Below are positions 52,037-60,320 of a stretch of DNA of 64,000 nt, piece after piece. This DNA is from Nitrospira sp. (GTDB taxonomy: Bacteria; Nitrospirota; Nitrospiria; Nitrospirales; Nitrospiraceae). The position numbers were made by a program, and so were the translations under genes. Where the stretch lies: positions 1-64,000 of the forward strand of contig JARFXQ010000005.1 in assembly GCA_029194725.1 (NCBI GenBank). The letters are read 5' to 3'. The notes beneath the pieces were generated by a model. That model was given only the letters and a program-made list of their open reading frames with translations. It was not told the DNA's origin and ran no database searches. Within the stretch, counting starts at the first letter, position 1. Each line of letters begins with the position of its first letter.

Positions 52037-52412
52037 AAGAATCACCCCTGGTAGGTGGATAGGTACTTGTCAGTAATTGAATTGAGCTGCGCCTACTGGT
52101 GATCAGTGGAAGACAGAAAGAATCACCATAAACATCGTCTTCCTAATAAAACACTACGGTCAGCAAGAGTGATGCCGAGAGAAGGCTGATGGACCAGACG
52201 GATTTTTAAAGACTTAGAGGAGGTAGTCGGGGCTTGAATGTGTGGAATGCGAAGGATCCAACCTTCAAAAAGATCAAAAAAGAACAAAAACCACAGTAGA
52301 AGGGCCATCCTCGAAGAAAGCGGGTGGCCCTTCGTTTTTTACGAACCGTCTGTATGCTGGTTCCCGAGAATCGAGCCACGTGGCTCGGATTGCAGGGAAG
52401 TACTACGTTGGG
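52037..52412. other. Intergenic junction of the tandem duplication
   Basis: About 375 bases: the upstream region of lipoprotein copy A (52046-52290), then the hairpin at 52299, then the end of BACON copy B. The first part shares long matches with 53886-54115, for example AATCACCA, TGCCGAGAGAAGGCTGATG and CGGATTTTT. No gene is seen. The junction lies just before the hairpin. Confidence 0.6.
52299..52340. terminator. Rho-independent terminator at the duplication junction
   Basis: GAAGGGCCATCC (52299-52310) pairs with GGGTGGCCCTTC (52322-52333), with one G-U pair, followed by GTTTTTT. An A-rich run (AAAAAAGAACAAAAACC) precedes it, so it can act on both strands. It resembles the hairpin at 47179 (same GAAGGGCCA arm) and precedes the end of BACON copy B. 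Confidence 0.85.
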
Positions 52413-53123
52413 TCATTGAATCGTCTTGCTGACCTCGGTAGACGGGGCACTCTCGCCGGCGCTGTTGTACGCCGTGACGGCAAAATAGTACATCCGGCCG
52501 ACGGTCAAACTGTTTACGGTCGATGATGTGGCTGTGCCCACGTTAATGGTTCGTGAATACTGACGGGGCGCCTCGCCGACGTAGATTTTATAGCCGCTGA
52601 CCGGGGTTCCGGTGACCGCGTTCCACGTGAGAGTGGCTGTAGAGGTCGCAGGTGGGGGGGACGATGGGGGCGACGAGGTTTTGGGCGAGACAATCAACGT
52701 CACCGGGACCGACTTAGTGAACCAGGTTCCCTCCTTGACCGTGATGGTTGCTCTGTATGTCCCCGCTGCACGCCCGCTGATATTGACAGTAACCGTGAGC
52801 GTCGCACGTGTGGTCTCAGATTGGCTGGTGGGTGACACTGTCAGCCAGGTAGCATTGTCTGAGGCCGTGAGTGTAGCCCTGTAAGTAGGAACCTTGGTGA
52901 AGGTTAGTGTCTGCTTCGGTGGGTTTGTCGCACCCTGCACAGCATAATAGGTTAGCGAGCTCGGATGGACAGCGTGGGACGCCAAGCCCTCAGAAGCGAG
53001 CCCTAGGCAGAGGGATGCCGTGATCCCTAGAATCTGCCACCACGAAAGAGCTAAAGCGTGAGTCGTAAGACGGGGCCGTGTCGTTTGATAGGTCTGTGTT
53101 TCAGGAAAGTGTCTCATCATCAT
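52413..53123 (-). CDS. Secreted BACON + Fn3 protein (copy B)
   Basis: About 236 residues. Three consecutive ATG codons (53123, 53120, 53117) follow GAGAAAAGGCC; I use the first, although copy A starts at the Met equivalent to the third (MRH). The signal peptide ends near EGLASHA. BACON (LTYYAVQGATNPPKQTLTF, SDNATWLTVSPTSQSETTRA, VPVTLIVSPK) and Fn3 (TATLTWNAVTGTPVSGYKIY, VGRMYYFAVTAYNSAGESAP, EVSKTIQ) domains match copy A along their length, with a different linker (KTSSPPSSPPPATS). The upstream partner is lipoprotein copy B. Confidence 0.82.
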   Translation of the reverse strand: MMMRHFPETQTYQTTRPRLTTHALALSWWQILGITASLCLGLASEGLASHAVHPSSLTYYAVQGATNPPKQTLTFTKVPTYRATLTASDNATWLTVSPTSQSETTRATLTVTVNISGRAAGTYRATITVKEGTWFTKSVPVTLIVSPKTSSPPSSPPPATSTATLTWNAVTGTPVSGYKIYVGEAPRQYSRTINVGTATSSTVNSLTVGRMYYFAVTAYNSAGESAPSTEVSKTIQ

Positions 53124-53234
53124 TGGCCTTTTCTCTGTAAGAGGTGTTCCACTAAAGAGCTTCTGAACGATGCTTGTTTCTCCTAGATCGATGCTAGATG
53201 GCCGGAAGGTGATGACTGCCTGATGGATCATCCC

Positions 53235-53876
53235 TTAAGATTCAGCCGGCGGCGTGACTGCCGTGATCTCATTCGAGCAGAGACTTTCCGACTCGTTGAA
53301 CGCACGGATAGCGAAAGCATATCGCGTGTTGGGTTCCAGTCCGGTAATCGTTGCGGCTGGAGCCTCGACGGCCTGGCTTTCTCCGGAAGAACAGGAACTT
53401 GGTTCTTCTAAACCGGACTCTTCTGAAGCTGGCTCTTCTGAACTTGACTTTTCTGAACCGGACTCTTCTGAACCGGACTCTTCTGAACCGGACTCTTCTG
53501 AACCGGACTCTTCTGAACTTGGTTCTGCTGATGGTTGCTTTCGGTAATAAATGTTGTAGCCAGCCACGTTCATATTGGGAGGATGAACCCAAGTCACATG
53601 CGCGGTCACTCCCGTTGGAGTCGAGGTCATGGTGATCGTAGGGTCTTCTTCTCCATCTCTGCCGGAATCTGCCGTTGCGGAATGATGAGCTTGATCAGAA
53701 TCCGATTCCGCTGTAGCGTCCGTTGGCGTAGAGAGGCTAGAAACCATCGGTCCTCCCCCTCCATCATCTGCGCAACCAGCCACCAACAGAAGGAGGAGAA
53801 CTGGAAGTGTCGGAAGGGCGATCGAGATGTTTGATGGCCATGAGACGGAGCTGGCCAAAGGTTTAAGCAGCAACAT
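53235..53876 (-). CDS. Fn3 lipoprotein (copy B) with expanded Ser-Glu repeats
   Basis: About 213 residues from ATG 53876, after TAGGAGTG. The lipobox is LLLLVAGC. The order of parts equals copy A: acidic Ser/Asp spacer, Fn3 first half (HVTWVHPPNMNVAGYNIYYR), Ser-Glu insert, Fn3 second half (TITGLEPNTRYAFAIRAFNE). The insert is about twice as long as in copy A because of eight 15-bp units, four of them identical (53451-53510). The repeat lies in a loop of the Fn3 fold, so length may vary without breaking the domain. Its stop is ~110 bases before the start of BACON copy B. Confidence 0.78.
   Translation of the reverse strand: MLLLKPLASSVSWPSNISIALPTLPVLLLLLVAGCADDGGGGPMVSSLSTPTDATAESDSDQAHHSATADSGRDGEEDPTITMTSTPTGVTAHVTWVHPPNMNVAGYNIYYRKQPSAEPSSEESGSEESGSEESGSEESGSEKSSSEEPASEESGLEEPSSCSSGESQAVEAPAATITGLEPNTRYAFAIRAFNESESLCSNEITAVTPPAES
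53406..53525. repeat. 15-bp tandem repeat array inside lipoprotein copy B
   Basis: Eight in-frame units of 15 bp with consensus TTCTGAACCGGACTC on the plus strand. Units at 53451, 53466, 53481 and 53496 are identical; the outer four differ at one to five positions. On the coding strand each unit gives Ser-Glu-Glu-Ser/Pro plus one variable residue. The identity of the inner copies points to recent slippage. Confidence 0.9.
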
Positions 53877-54486
53877 AAGAATCACTCCTAGTAGGTGGAT
53901 AAGTAAGGAGCCGTAGTGGTATTAAGCTGTGCCCACTGATGATGAGCGGAGGACAGAGAGAATCACCACAATGCTCTTCTTTCTGAGAAAAGCCAATGAG
54001 CAAAAGTAATGCCGAGAGAAGGCTGATGAACGAGACGGATTTTTCAAGGATTTAGAGAAGGTAGTTGATGTTCCAAACTGTAGTAAGGTGAAGGGTTCAA
54101 CCTTCATAAAGATCGGGAAGGCACAAGAAAATCCAGAATGGTCACTCGGAGTTTCTTATCGCCTGATCTCAGAGATGAGGGAATTGAGGAAACGAAAATC
54201 TGTAGTGCGCCCTGGTACGAAACTCATCGAGTTGAAAGTCGCGTCTGGAATCGGGGTTCGATCCCATAAAGCTTAAGATGGCCACTCGCGGTTGTGTCAC
54301 ATCATCCGTTACTGAATGATCTGCTGCGTCTCCGCGGCACATCTCGTCTGCGAGAGATTGAAAAAGCCTATCCATGCTGCGTTGTCTCCCGTAGGATTCA
54401 TATGGTTGCGCAACAAATTGTTTCAGCATATAAGGCTGGAGATCGATTATGCAGATGGTCATTCATTGTGGAGAGATAGTGCGGTG
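53877..54486. other. Intergenic region upstream of copy B and of the OM barrel gene
   Basis: About 600 bases between divergent genes. 53886-54115 is the upstream region of lipoprotein copy B and matches 52046-52290. From ~54120 to 54486 I see nothing definite; the barrel frame is open from 54316 but those residues are not family-like. Promoters in both directions are expected here. Confidence 0.5.
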
Positions 54487-55467
54487 ATGGAAGTACGGCG
54501 GGTACATGCTACGGTATGTTCATCAATTGCTCTTCTGTTGGTGCTCACACCGTCCGGTCCGAGCTGGGGGCAAGACTCGGATCCTCAAGTACGGCCGCAC
54601 CTGGAATTGTCCATAAGACCCTGGCTGTTTACAGCGGGTGAAACACAATGGAGTCAAAATGCATCTGGGCTCGACCCTCGACTAGGTGACCCTACCTCTC
54701 AGCTGACTTACAAAGACAACGATACCCAGCTTCTGGGGTTTGGAGCGAACATGCATGTGACTCGACGATTGTCGTTACAGGGAGAGTTCGCCGTTTCCGT
54801 GGACTTTGATCGCGGCTCGTTGATCGATGACGACTATCTAGCAGGACAACGATTGTTCTCGCGAACAAGCAGCGACATAACTGGGAAGGGAACCTGGTAT
54901 GTTCAGGCCAATGTGGGGTATCGCGCAGCCGAATTTCCGGACGGCCGCGGACATTTCGATGTGCTGGCAGGGTTCCAGTATTGGAGCACGACGTACGAGG
55001 CAACCGGGTTTAGTCGAATTGTTTGCGATCCGTCGGTCATTAGTTGCAATCCTCCTACGTCCAGCCTTCCTGCGATCAAGAATACGACCCATTGGATTAC
55101 GCCACTACATGTTGGGGGGCAACTCGAATATGAAGTCATGCGGAGAGTCAGCGCAAATTTAAGGTTCACATTTTCGCCGGTCAGCATCGTCTTCAACGAG
55201 GATATCCATTATCAACGAAGGGATTTGCAGCAGGACCCGAGCTTTTCGATGTGGGGCCTCGGATTAGGGGCGAGTGCCGAGCCCTCAATAAGTATCAAGC
55301 TGACCCGTCGGCTTTCGCTCACAGGTGGGTATCGCGTCATGTGGAACAGGACCTATTATGGCAGATGGGAAGGTTATCCCATCGGGAGCGCTCCAGTGAC
55401 CACTCCTCTCAATGAGCTACAGACCCTCCGGCACGGCGTGATCATCGGACTGACCAGCTCTTTTTAG
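54487..55467 (+). CDS. Outer-membrane beta-barrel protein
   Basis: About 326 residues from ATG 54487 (GGAGAG upstream). A signal peptide (ATVCSSIALLLVLTPSGPSW) is cleaved near GQDSD. The mature part is a run of alternating amphipathic strands (LLGFGANMHVTRRLSLQGEF, YVQANVGYRAAEF, FDVLAGFQYWSTTYEATGF, LSLTGGYRVMWNRTYYGRW) and ends in Ser-Ser-Phe, the terminal Phe expected for Bam-dependent barrels. A loop holds two cysteines (IVCDPSVISCNPP). The specific function is not recognisable; omptin-like or porin-like folds of ~10 strands would fit the length. The neighbour across a short convergent gap is the helicase pair. Confidence 0.72.
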   Translation: MEVRRVHATVCSSIALLLVLTPSGPSWGQDSDPQVRPHLELSIRPWLFTAGETQWSQNASGLDPRLGDPTSQLTYKDNDTQLLGFGANMHVTRRLSLQGEFAVSVDFDRGSLIDDDYLAGQRLFSRTSSDITGKGTWYVQANVGYRAAEFPDGRGHFDVLAGFQYWSTTYEATGFSRIVCDPSVISCNPPTSSLPAIKNTTHWITPLHVGGQLEYEVMRRVSANLRFTFSPVSIVFNEDIHYQRRDLQQDPSFSMWGLGLGASAEPSISIKLTRRLSLTGGYRVMWNRTYYGRWEGYPIGSAPVTTPLNELQTLRHGVIIGLTSSF

Positions 55468-55487
55468 ACCCTTGAAAAATTGGGAGC

Positions 55488-56543
55488 CTATCGTCTTGGA
55501 CGTCCGGTCGGTAGGGTTTCTTCTTCATACTCAAGGAAGAGACGCTTGGCCTCTGGATGGAGGTGGCTTGGGTGACCGTAGGGGATTCCCAAAGTCTTAA
55601 ACAGCGGCGTCAGTTTGCCGTTTGGATGCAGATAACCGGCCCTGAGTGGCACGGTGCGTTTGCTGTGACGTACGAGCCGGCAGACAGTGGATCGGATTGA
55701 GGTCAGCCAATCGGCGATGTCCTGCGGATTACCGATCGAGGCAGAGAGCAACAGTAACCTGGCCTGTGAAGGACAGAAGATAATGGTTTCTTCCCACACG
55801 ACTCCTCGCTCAGGGTCCGCGAGATATTGAGACTCGTCTAAAATGACAAGCCCCAGCGTGTCCAACCGCACATCGATTTCTCCACTGGCGGCATCATAGA
55901 GCAGGTTTCGCAGAATTTCCGTCGTCATGATGAGCAACGGCGCCTGCCCGTTTTCCTGGCGATCTCCGGTAAGAATGCCGACTGTATCGGGACCGAAGAT
56001 CCGAGAAAACTCCGTATACTTCGTGTTGGACAACGCTTTGAGCGGCGACGTGTAAATGACCGTGCGATTGTCTTCCATGGCTCGGCGGGCAGCTTCAACG
56101 GCCACATAGGTCTTTCCGCTACCGGTGGGGACGCTTATGACGACGTCGGCTTCATTCAGAGCGGACAACGCCTCGTTCTGCCATGGGTCCGGGACAAATG
56201 GTTGCGGAGAAGGAACGCCGAGGCCTTCCAGCCAGGCCGATAGTGAGACAGCGGTTTCAGCGGATTCCGGCTCTGCTCCACGTGGTGATGCCTTCTTGGG
56301 AGTGATCGCTGGAGCACGATGGATGTGGGGCGATCCGGACCCTAGGGGAGAGTGCCGTTCGCCGATCAAGGTCTCCAGATCGGATTCGAGGCCGGCGCGA
56401 TTCTGGCTTGAATGCTGAAGAAGCAGCTCGATCAGTCGTCGCTTGCCGGCACGAAAGTGCCGATGGACGCGTCCACGGGCTAGGCGATGCAGGAGCGCCA
56501 CTGGTTGTTGCGCAAGCAGTTGCTCAAGCTCGTCGGTAGTCAT
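55488..56543 (-). CDS. DEAD-box ATPase half of a split Ski2/HelY-like helicase
   Basis: 351 residues. After a ~120-residue basic N-terminal region come helicase motifs of RecA domain 1: the Q-like PDPWQNEAL, motif I VPTGSGKTYVAVEAA, Ia TSPLKALSNTKY, Ib LIMTTEILRN, motif II LVILDESQYLAD (DESQ) and motif III LLLSASIGNP. Motifs IV-VI are absent; the protein ends soon after RecA domain 1. They are in the separate gene at 56629-58488, which lies upstream in transcription order. The two probably assemble into one RNA helicase. An 85-bp gap with an 8-bp hairpin separates them. The swapped order is unusual. Confidence 0.85.
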   Translation of the reverse strand: MTTDELEQLLAQQPVALLHRLARGRVHRHFRAGKRRLIELLLQHSSQNRAGLESDLETLIGERHSPLGSGSPHIHRAPAITPKKASPRGAEPESAETAVSLSAWLEGLGVPSPQPFVPDPWQNEALSALNEADVVISVPTGSGKTYVAVEAARRAMEDNRTVIYTSPLKALSNTKYTEFSRIFGPDTVGILTGDRQENGQAPLLIMTTEILRNLLYDAASGEIDVRLDTLGLVILDESQYLADPERGVVWEETIIFCPSQARLLLLSASIGNPQDIADWLTSIRSTVCRLVRHSKRTVPLRAGYLHPNGKLTPLFKTLGIPYGHPSHLHPEAKRLFLEYEEETLPTGRPRR

Positions 56544-56628
56544 GATTTGAAGTGCTGAGGACTGGCTGTTGAGGACTGAGTCGCAGGCCGGCTCAGTCCC
56601 GAGGCCTTGGTTCGCAGTCCCACGTTGC

Positions 56629-58488
56629 TCACGGCAGTTCCTCCAACACTCCTCGTCGGATCAAGGTGATTGCTTGCGAAGCGGATTCAGCAAGCCCAGG
56701 ATGCGTAGATTTTAATGCCTGTACCTGTGATAGAAACTCCAAGGTCCTAGCCAGTAATCGGTAGATATCGCCTTCCGCCATCGTGGTCAGTCGACAGAGT
56801 CCAATCCATGTGAGGGCGGGATCGCTGACCCAGCGTTCAACCAACGCCGCCACATCAGCGCGTAGGAGGGGAGGATCTTCGTAAGGAGATAAACTCTCCG
56901 CCAACTTGCGCACCTGCCCGAGTAAGGAACTCAGGCCAGGACTGATGCGTGGAAACGCGCCCGGACGATCATCATCGTGCGCCAGACTGGCCAAGACACC
57001 GGCGAGGAGGGACGGGTCCGCTCCGCTAAAGGCTTCGGCGCGGATCAGCTCGGTAATCAGCAGCGAATGATCGATGCGGATCAGCCTTGCCCATTCTCCG
57101 TCGATCGTCAATTGTGTCGCCGGGGTGAGATACCCGAATTTCTGCAGCACTTCCACGCGCTCCTGAAAGCGGTGCCACAAACTGGTCCGCAGCGCTTGTA
57201 TGGATTTCGTATGGCGCTGTTGTTCCTGACGAAGTCGCGATGCCGTCGTGAAGTCTTTCTGGCAAGCTGGTCGCGACGGACAAGTAGGGCAGGGGAAGTC
57301 ACCTAACGATTGGATGATGGCATCAGGCAGTGGCTCAAAGCCGAGAGGTACGAGTATGGGAAGCACGGGCAAATGCGATGGAAGTTCTGCTAATTGATGG
57401 CTGAGTCGATCGAACGTCTCAGTAGAACACCAAGGATAGGTCGGCGTTTCTGTGCAGTCGTACGTGCGATCGTAGACTTCTTTCACACTGGTGACAGGGC
57501 ATTCGGTGACGGCGCTGTCCGGTCGTAGGAGGGTGAGCATGGAATTCTTTTGACCCTTGCTCCGATATTGCCGGAGTACAATCCCGCGGCCTTTGCCGAG
57601 TCCTACGACACGCCCTGGCGTCAGAAACGGCAACCGGGCCGAAATCTCAGGAGATTCTGATCGGTGTGTCTGATGTCGCGTGTGGCGGTGTCTTCGCGCA
57701 TGGTCGAAGGTGTGCCATTGGGTAATCCAGTCCGTACAGACTCGAGGACCGAATGGTTCCATCTGCACATGGACTGCGTCCAGTTTTTGCTCGAGGAGTT
57801 CAGCACGTTGATTCAGCTGGAACTGAGCGAAACTCTTGGCCAAGATCCCTTGAATCTGCTCATGGGGATGGGCCTTCAAGAGGTTCAAGACCATCGGGTA
57901 GCTGATCGTAAACTGGCTGTTGATGGCTTCCGGCTGACCGGTCAACCCTTTGGTCAGAACCGCCAGATCGATATAAGGAGAAGGAGTCACGATCGCAAAC
58001 CCCACGTGATCTTTTCCCCGGCGGCCGGCTCGTCCGGAGATTTGCTGGACTTCGCCGATGGTAAGGTCGGTGAAGTCCCGCGACTTCCGGATGCTTGATT
58101 GGGTGATGACGACGGTGCGGGCTGGAAAATCGACACCCGCCGCTAATGTTGTCGTTGCAAATACCGCGTCGAGATGACCTTGTCGCATCAGCTCCTCGAT
58201 TGCGATTTTCCAAGAAGGCAGATGCCCGGCATGATGGGCGGCAATCCCGATCCGCCGCACGATAGGAATCAACGGATGCTCGGCAATGCTGGGGTGTTGA
58301 ACCGTGATCCGTTCAAGTGCGACATCGATCGCTTCTTGTCGTGCCGGAGGGAGTAGGAGATCGGCGTGGTCAAAGGTCTCCATGGCATCGTCGCATGCCC
58401 GACGTGAAGTGAGAAACACAATCGCTGGGGTGAGGTGCTTCTGGCGGAGCGCGGTGATGAGATCAACCGGATGAATCGACGGCGGCAT
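56629..58488 (-). CDS. RecA-2 and C-terminal half of a split Ski2/HelY-like helicase
   Basis: 619 residues. It starts directly with RecA domain 2: motif IV PAIVFLTSRRACDDAM, GIAAHHAGHLPSWK, motif V ATTTLAAGVDFPARTVVITQ and motif VI QQISGRAGRRGKDHVG. A winged-helix and helical region follow, with a Cys cluster FPCPTCPSRPACQK like the one in HelY, and an all-helical C-terminus. No Walker A or DExx box is present, so it cannot hydrolyse ATP alone. AAGGGA precedes the ATG. It overlaps the 3' end of glgC by 26 bases and precedes the ATPase-half gene, so gene order is reverse to domain order in normal helicases. Confidence 0.86.
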   Translation of the reverse strand: MPPSIHPVDLITALRQKHLTPAIVFLTSRRACDDAMETFDHADLLLPPARQEAIDVALERITVQHPSIAEHPLIPIVRRIGIAAHHAGHLPSWKIAIEELMRQGHLDAVFATTTLAAGVDFPARTVVITQSSIRKSRDFTDLTIGEVQQISGRAGRRGKDHVGFAIVTPSPYIDLAVLTKGLTGQPEAINSQFTISYPMVLNLLKAHPHEQIQGILAKSFAQFQLNQRAELLEQKLDAVHVQMEPFGPRVCTDWITQWHTFDHARRHRHTRHQTHRSESPEISARLPFLTPGRVVGLGKGRGIVLRQYRSKGQKNSMLTLLRPDSAVTECPVTSVKEVYDRTYDCTETPTYPWCSTETFDRLSHQLAELPSHLPVLPILVPLGFEPLPDAIIQSLGDFPCPTCPSRPACQKDFTTASRLRQEQQRHTKSIQALRTSLWHRFQERVEVLQKFGYLTPATQLTIDGEWARLIRIDHSLLITELIRAEAFSGADPSLLAGVLASLAHDDDRPGAFPRISPGLSSLLGQVRKLAESLSPYEDPPLLRADVAALVERWVSDPALTWIGLCRLTTMAEGDIYRLLARTLEFLSQVQALKSTHPGLAESASQAITLIRRGVLEELP

Positions 58489-59701
58489 GCAGCTTCATTC
58501 CCTTTGAGATCACGACGAGACCCGAGTCGGTGACCGTGAACCGTTGAGCGTCGGCCTCTGAGTTGTAGCCGATTTCAGTATGAGGAGGGATCGTCACATC
58601 CTTATCAATGATGGCGCGTCTGATGCGGCTATGTTCCCCGATCGTCACATTTTCCATGAGAATGGACTCCCGGACATCGGCATGATCCTGGACGCGCACG
58701 TTCGGGGAAAGCACGGAGTTCTGCACGCGAGCTCCCGAGACGATGCATCCGCCGCAGACGATTGAGTCGAGAGCGACGCCCATCCTGCCGCCTTGATAGT
58801 CCTGCGCGAAGACGAACTTAGCCGGAGGGAACTGGCCTTGGTACGTGCGAATCGGCCACTCGGCGTCGTACAAGTTAAATTGTGGCTCAACGGCCACCAG
58901 GTCCATATTCGCTTCCCAGTAGGCATCGAGCGTCCCGATGTCGCGCCAATACTGGACAGCCTTTCTATTCGCATCTTGAAATTTGAACGCGTAGACACGC
59001 CCTTGCTTGATCATCCTCGGAATGATGTTTTTCCCAAAGTCATGAGCACTGTCTTCTCGTGCATCGGCGATCAGATGCTCCCGGATCGCCTTTGTACGGA
59101 ACAAGTAGATGCCCATCGACCCAAAGGCGTGGGCGGGGTTGTTGGGGAGTGAAATGGGATGTGTGGGTTTTTCATCGAAGCGAGTAATCCGGTAGTCTTC
59201 GTCCACCGCGATGACCCCGAAGCGAGTGGCTTCCTGGACGGGAATGTCGATGGCGCCGACAACCGCGTCCGCGCTCTTGGCGATGAGCCAGTGGAACATC
59301 TCCGCATAGTTCATCTTGTAAATGTGATCTCCGGCGAGGATCAGCAGGAATTCCGCCTGTTCTCCGTCGATCAGGAACAGATTCTGATACACGGCGTCGG
59401 CGGTGCCACGATACCAGTCTTCGCTGATTCGCTGTTGAGGAGGGACCGAAGCGAGATACTCGCCGAGTTCAGCGTTGAGAATATTCCAGCCGGCGCGGAT
59501 ATGGCGATCGAGCGAGTGCGACTTGTATTGAATGAGAACGACGATCTTACGGAGTCCTGAGTTCAGACAATTGCTTAGAGTAAAGTCGATGATACGATAC
59601 TTTCCTCCAAAGGGAACAGCCGGTTTGGCACGTTGGTCCGTCAGCGGAAAGAGTCGCTCACCCTTCCCGCCGGCCAAGACCATGGTGAAAATGTTCTTCA
59701 C
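58463..59701 (-). CDS. glgC: Glucose-1-phosphate adenylyltransferase
   Basis: About 412 residues from GTG 59701, which gives the family-typical N-terminus [20 protein letters not shown]. Further signatures are [45 protein letters not shown], and a C-terminal left-handed helix ([20 protein letters not shown]) ending VISKGMKL. It makes ADP-glucose from glucose-1-phosphate and ATP for glycogen. The frame is open ~160 bases further upstream, but those residues are not conserved and overlap the divergent gene at 59838. Its 3' end overlaps the helicase gene, suggesting co-transcription. No other glg gene is in view. Confidence 0.92.
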   Translation of the reverse strand: MKNIFTMVLAGGKGERLFPLTDQRAKPAVPFGGKYRIIDFTLSNCLNSGLRKIVVLIQYKSHSLDRHIRAGWNILNAELGEYLASVPPQQRISEDWYRGTADAVYQNLFLIDGEQAEFLLILAGDHIYKMNYAEMFHWLIAKSADAVVGAIDIPVQEATRFGVIAVDEDYRITRFDEKPTHPISLPNNPAHAFGSMGIYLFRTKAIREHLIADAREDSAHDFGKNIIPRMIKQGRVYAFKFQDANRKAVQYWRDIGTLDAYWEANMDLVAVEPQFNLYDAEWPIRTYQGQFPPAKFVFAQDYQGGRMGVALDSIVCGGCIVSGARVQNSVLSPNVRVQDHADVRESILMENVTIGEHSRIRRAIIDKDVTIPPHTEIGYNSEADAQRFTVTDSGLVVISKGMKLHAAVDSSG

Positions 59702-59837
59702 GCGCCGAATTGTAACAGGACCCGTAATAAATAGAAAGGATGCGGAATCGTTGACTTCCCGTTTCATGCGGACAATACTAGGCCCGGGTCTGGTCGGGGT
59801 CGCCGGCTTGAAAAGAGTCTGAAGTAAAGGAGTCAGC

Positions 59838-60137
59838 ATGAAGCGAGATGTCGTTGTCACCGCGCTACCTCAAAGTACCAATAGACGAGCGACGAAGCTT
59901 CCGGGGAAGCCCTCCGCCAGTCTCTTGAGCGACGTGATGTGGCGTCTGGAGAGGTTGGAAGTGCAGATGCAAAAACTGTCCGAACTCGTTCGGGATCATG
60001 CTGAAGATATGGATCGGCTGGTCAGGATTGTGGCGGAAAACAGCGACATCATCCGCCGGCAGTTGCTTCGGAAGCATCATGAGAAAGTTCGGGTGAGAAA
60101 ACATTTACGAGAGGCAGACACTTCCAGGGACGGTTGA
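59838..60137 (+). CDS. Small basic coiled-coil protein, function unknown
   Basis: 99 residues, with AAAGGAG seven bases before the ATG. The middle is a heptad-patterned helix (VMWRLERLEVQMQKLSELVR, DHAEDMDRLVRIVAENSDII) and the end is very basic (RRQLLRKHHEKVRVRKH). No known family is recognised. It is divergent from glgC and lies ~180 bp before the efflux operon. A small oligomeric scaffold or nucleic-acid binder would fit the pattern, but that is guesswork. Confidence 0.65.
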   Translation: MKRDVVVTALPQSTNRRATKLPGKPSASLLSDVMWRLERLEVQMQKLSELVRDHAEDMDRLVRIVAENSDIIRRQLLRKHHEKVRVRKHLREADTSRDG

Positions 60138-60320
60138 TCGAAGTGCTGGGCCCTGCCGGCTAACTTCGCTGCTCTGCATTCTCAACCTCGGCCAAATCAG
60201 GATTTCTAAGAACCTCTTTCCTTGCCCTATCTGCGAGCGCATCGAGTATAATTTGCTGCTCTTTCTACGGAGGGAGGAGCTACGTCTTCGCATATACACC
60301 GCAGATGGCGTGATGGGAGA

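Noticed and set aside
53406..53525. Direct repeats that might suggest a CRISPR array
   Set aside because: Units are 15 bp with no spacers and stay in frame inside a lipoprotein gene.
54253..54265. GGGGTTCGATCCC, like a tRNA T-loop
   Set aside because: No matching acceptor, D or anticodon arm can be built around it; a chance or a very old remnant.
54088..54276. 62-codon frame before the OM barrel gene
   Set aside because: No family match or upstream ribosome site; lies in duplicated or non-coding DNA.
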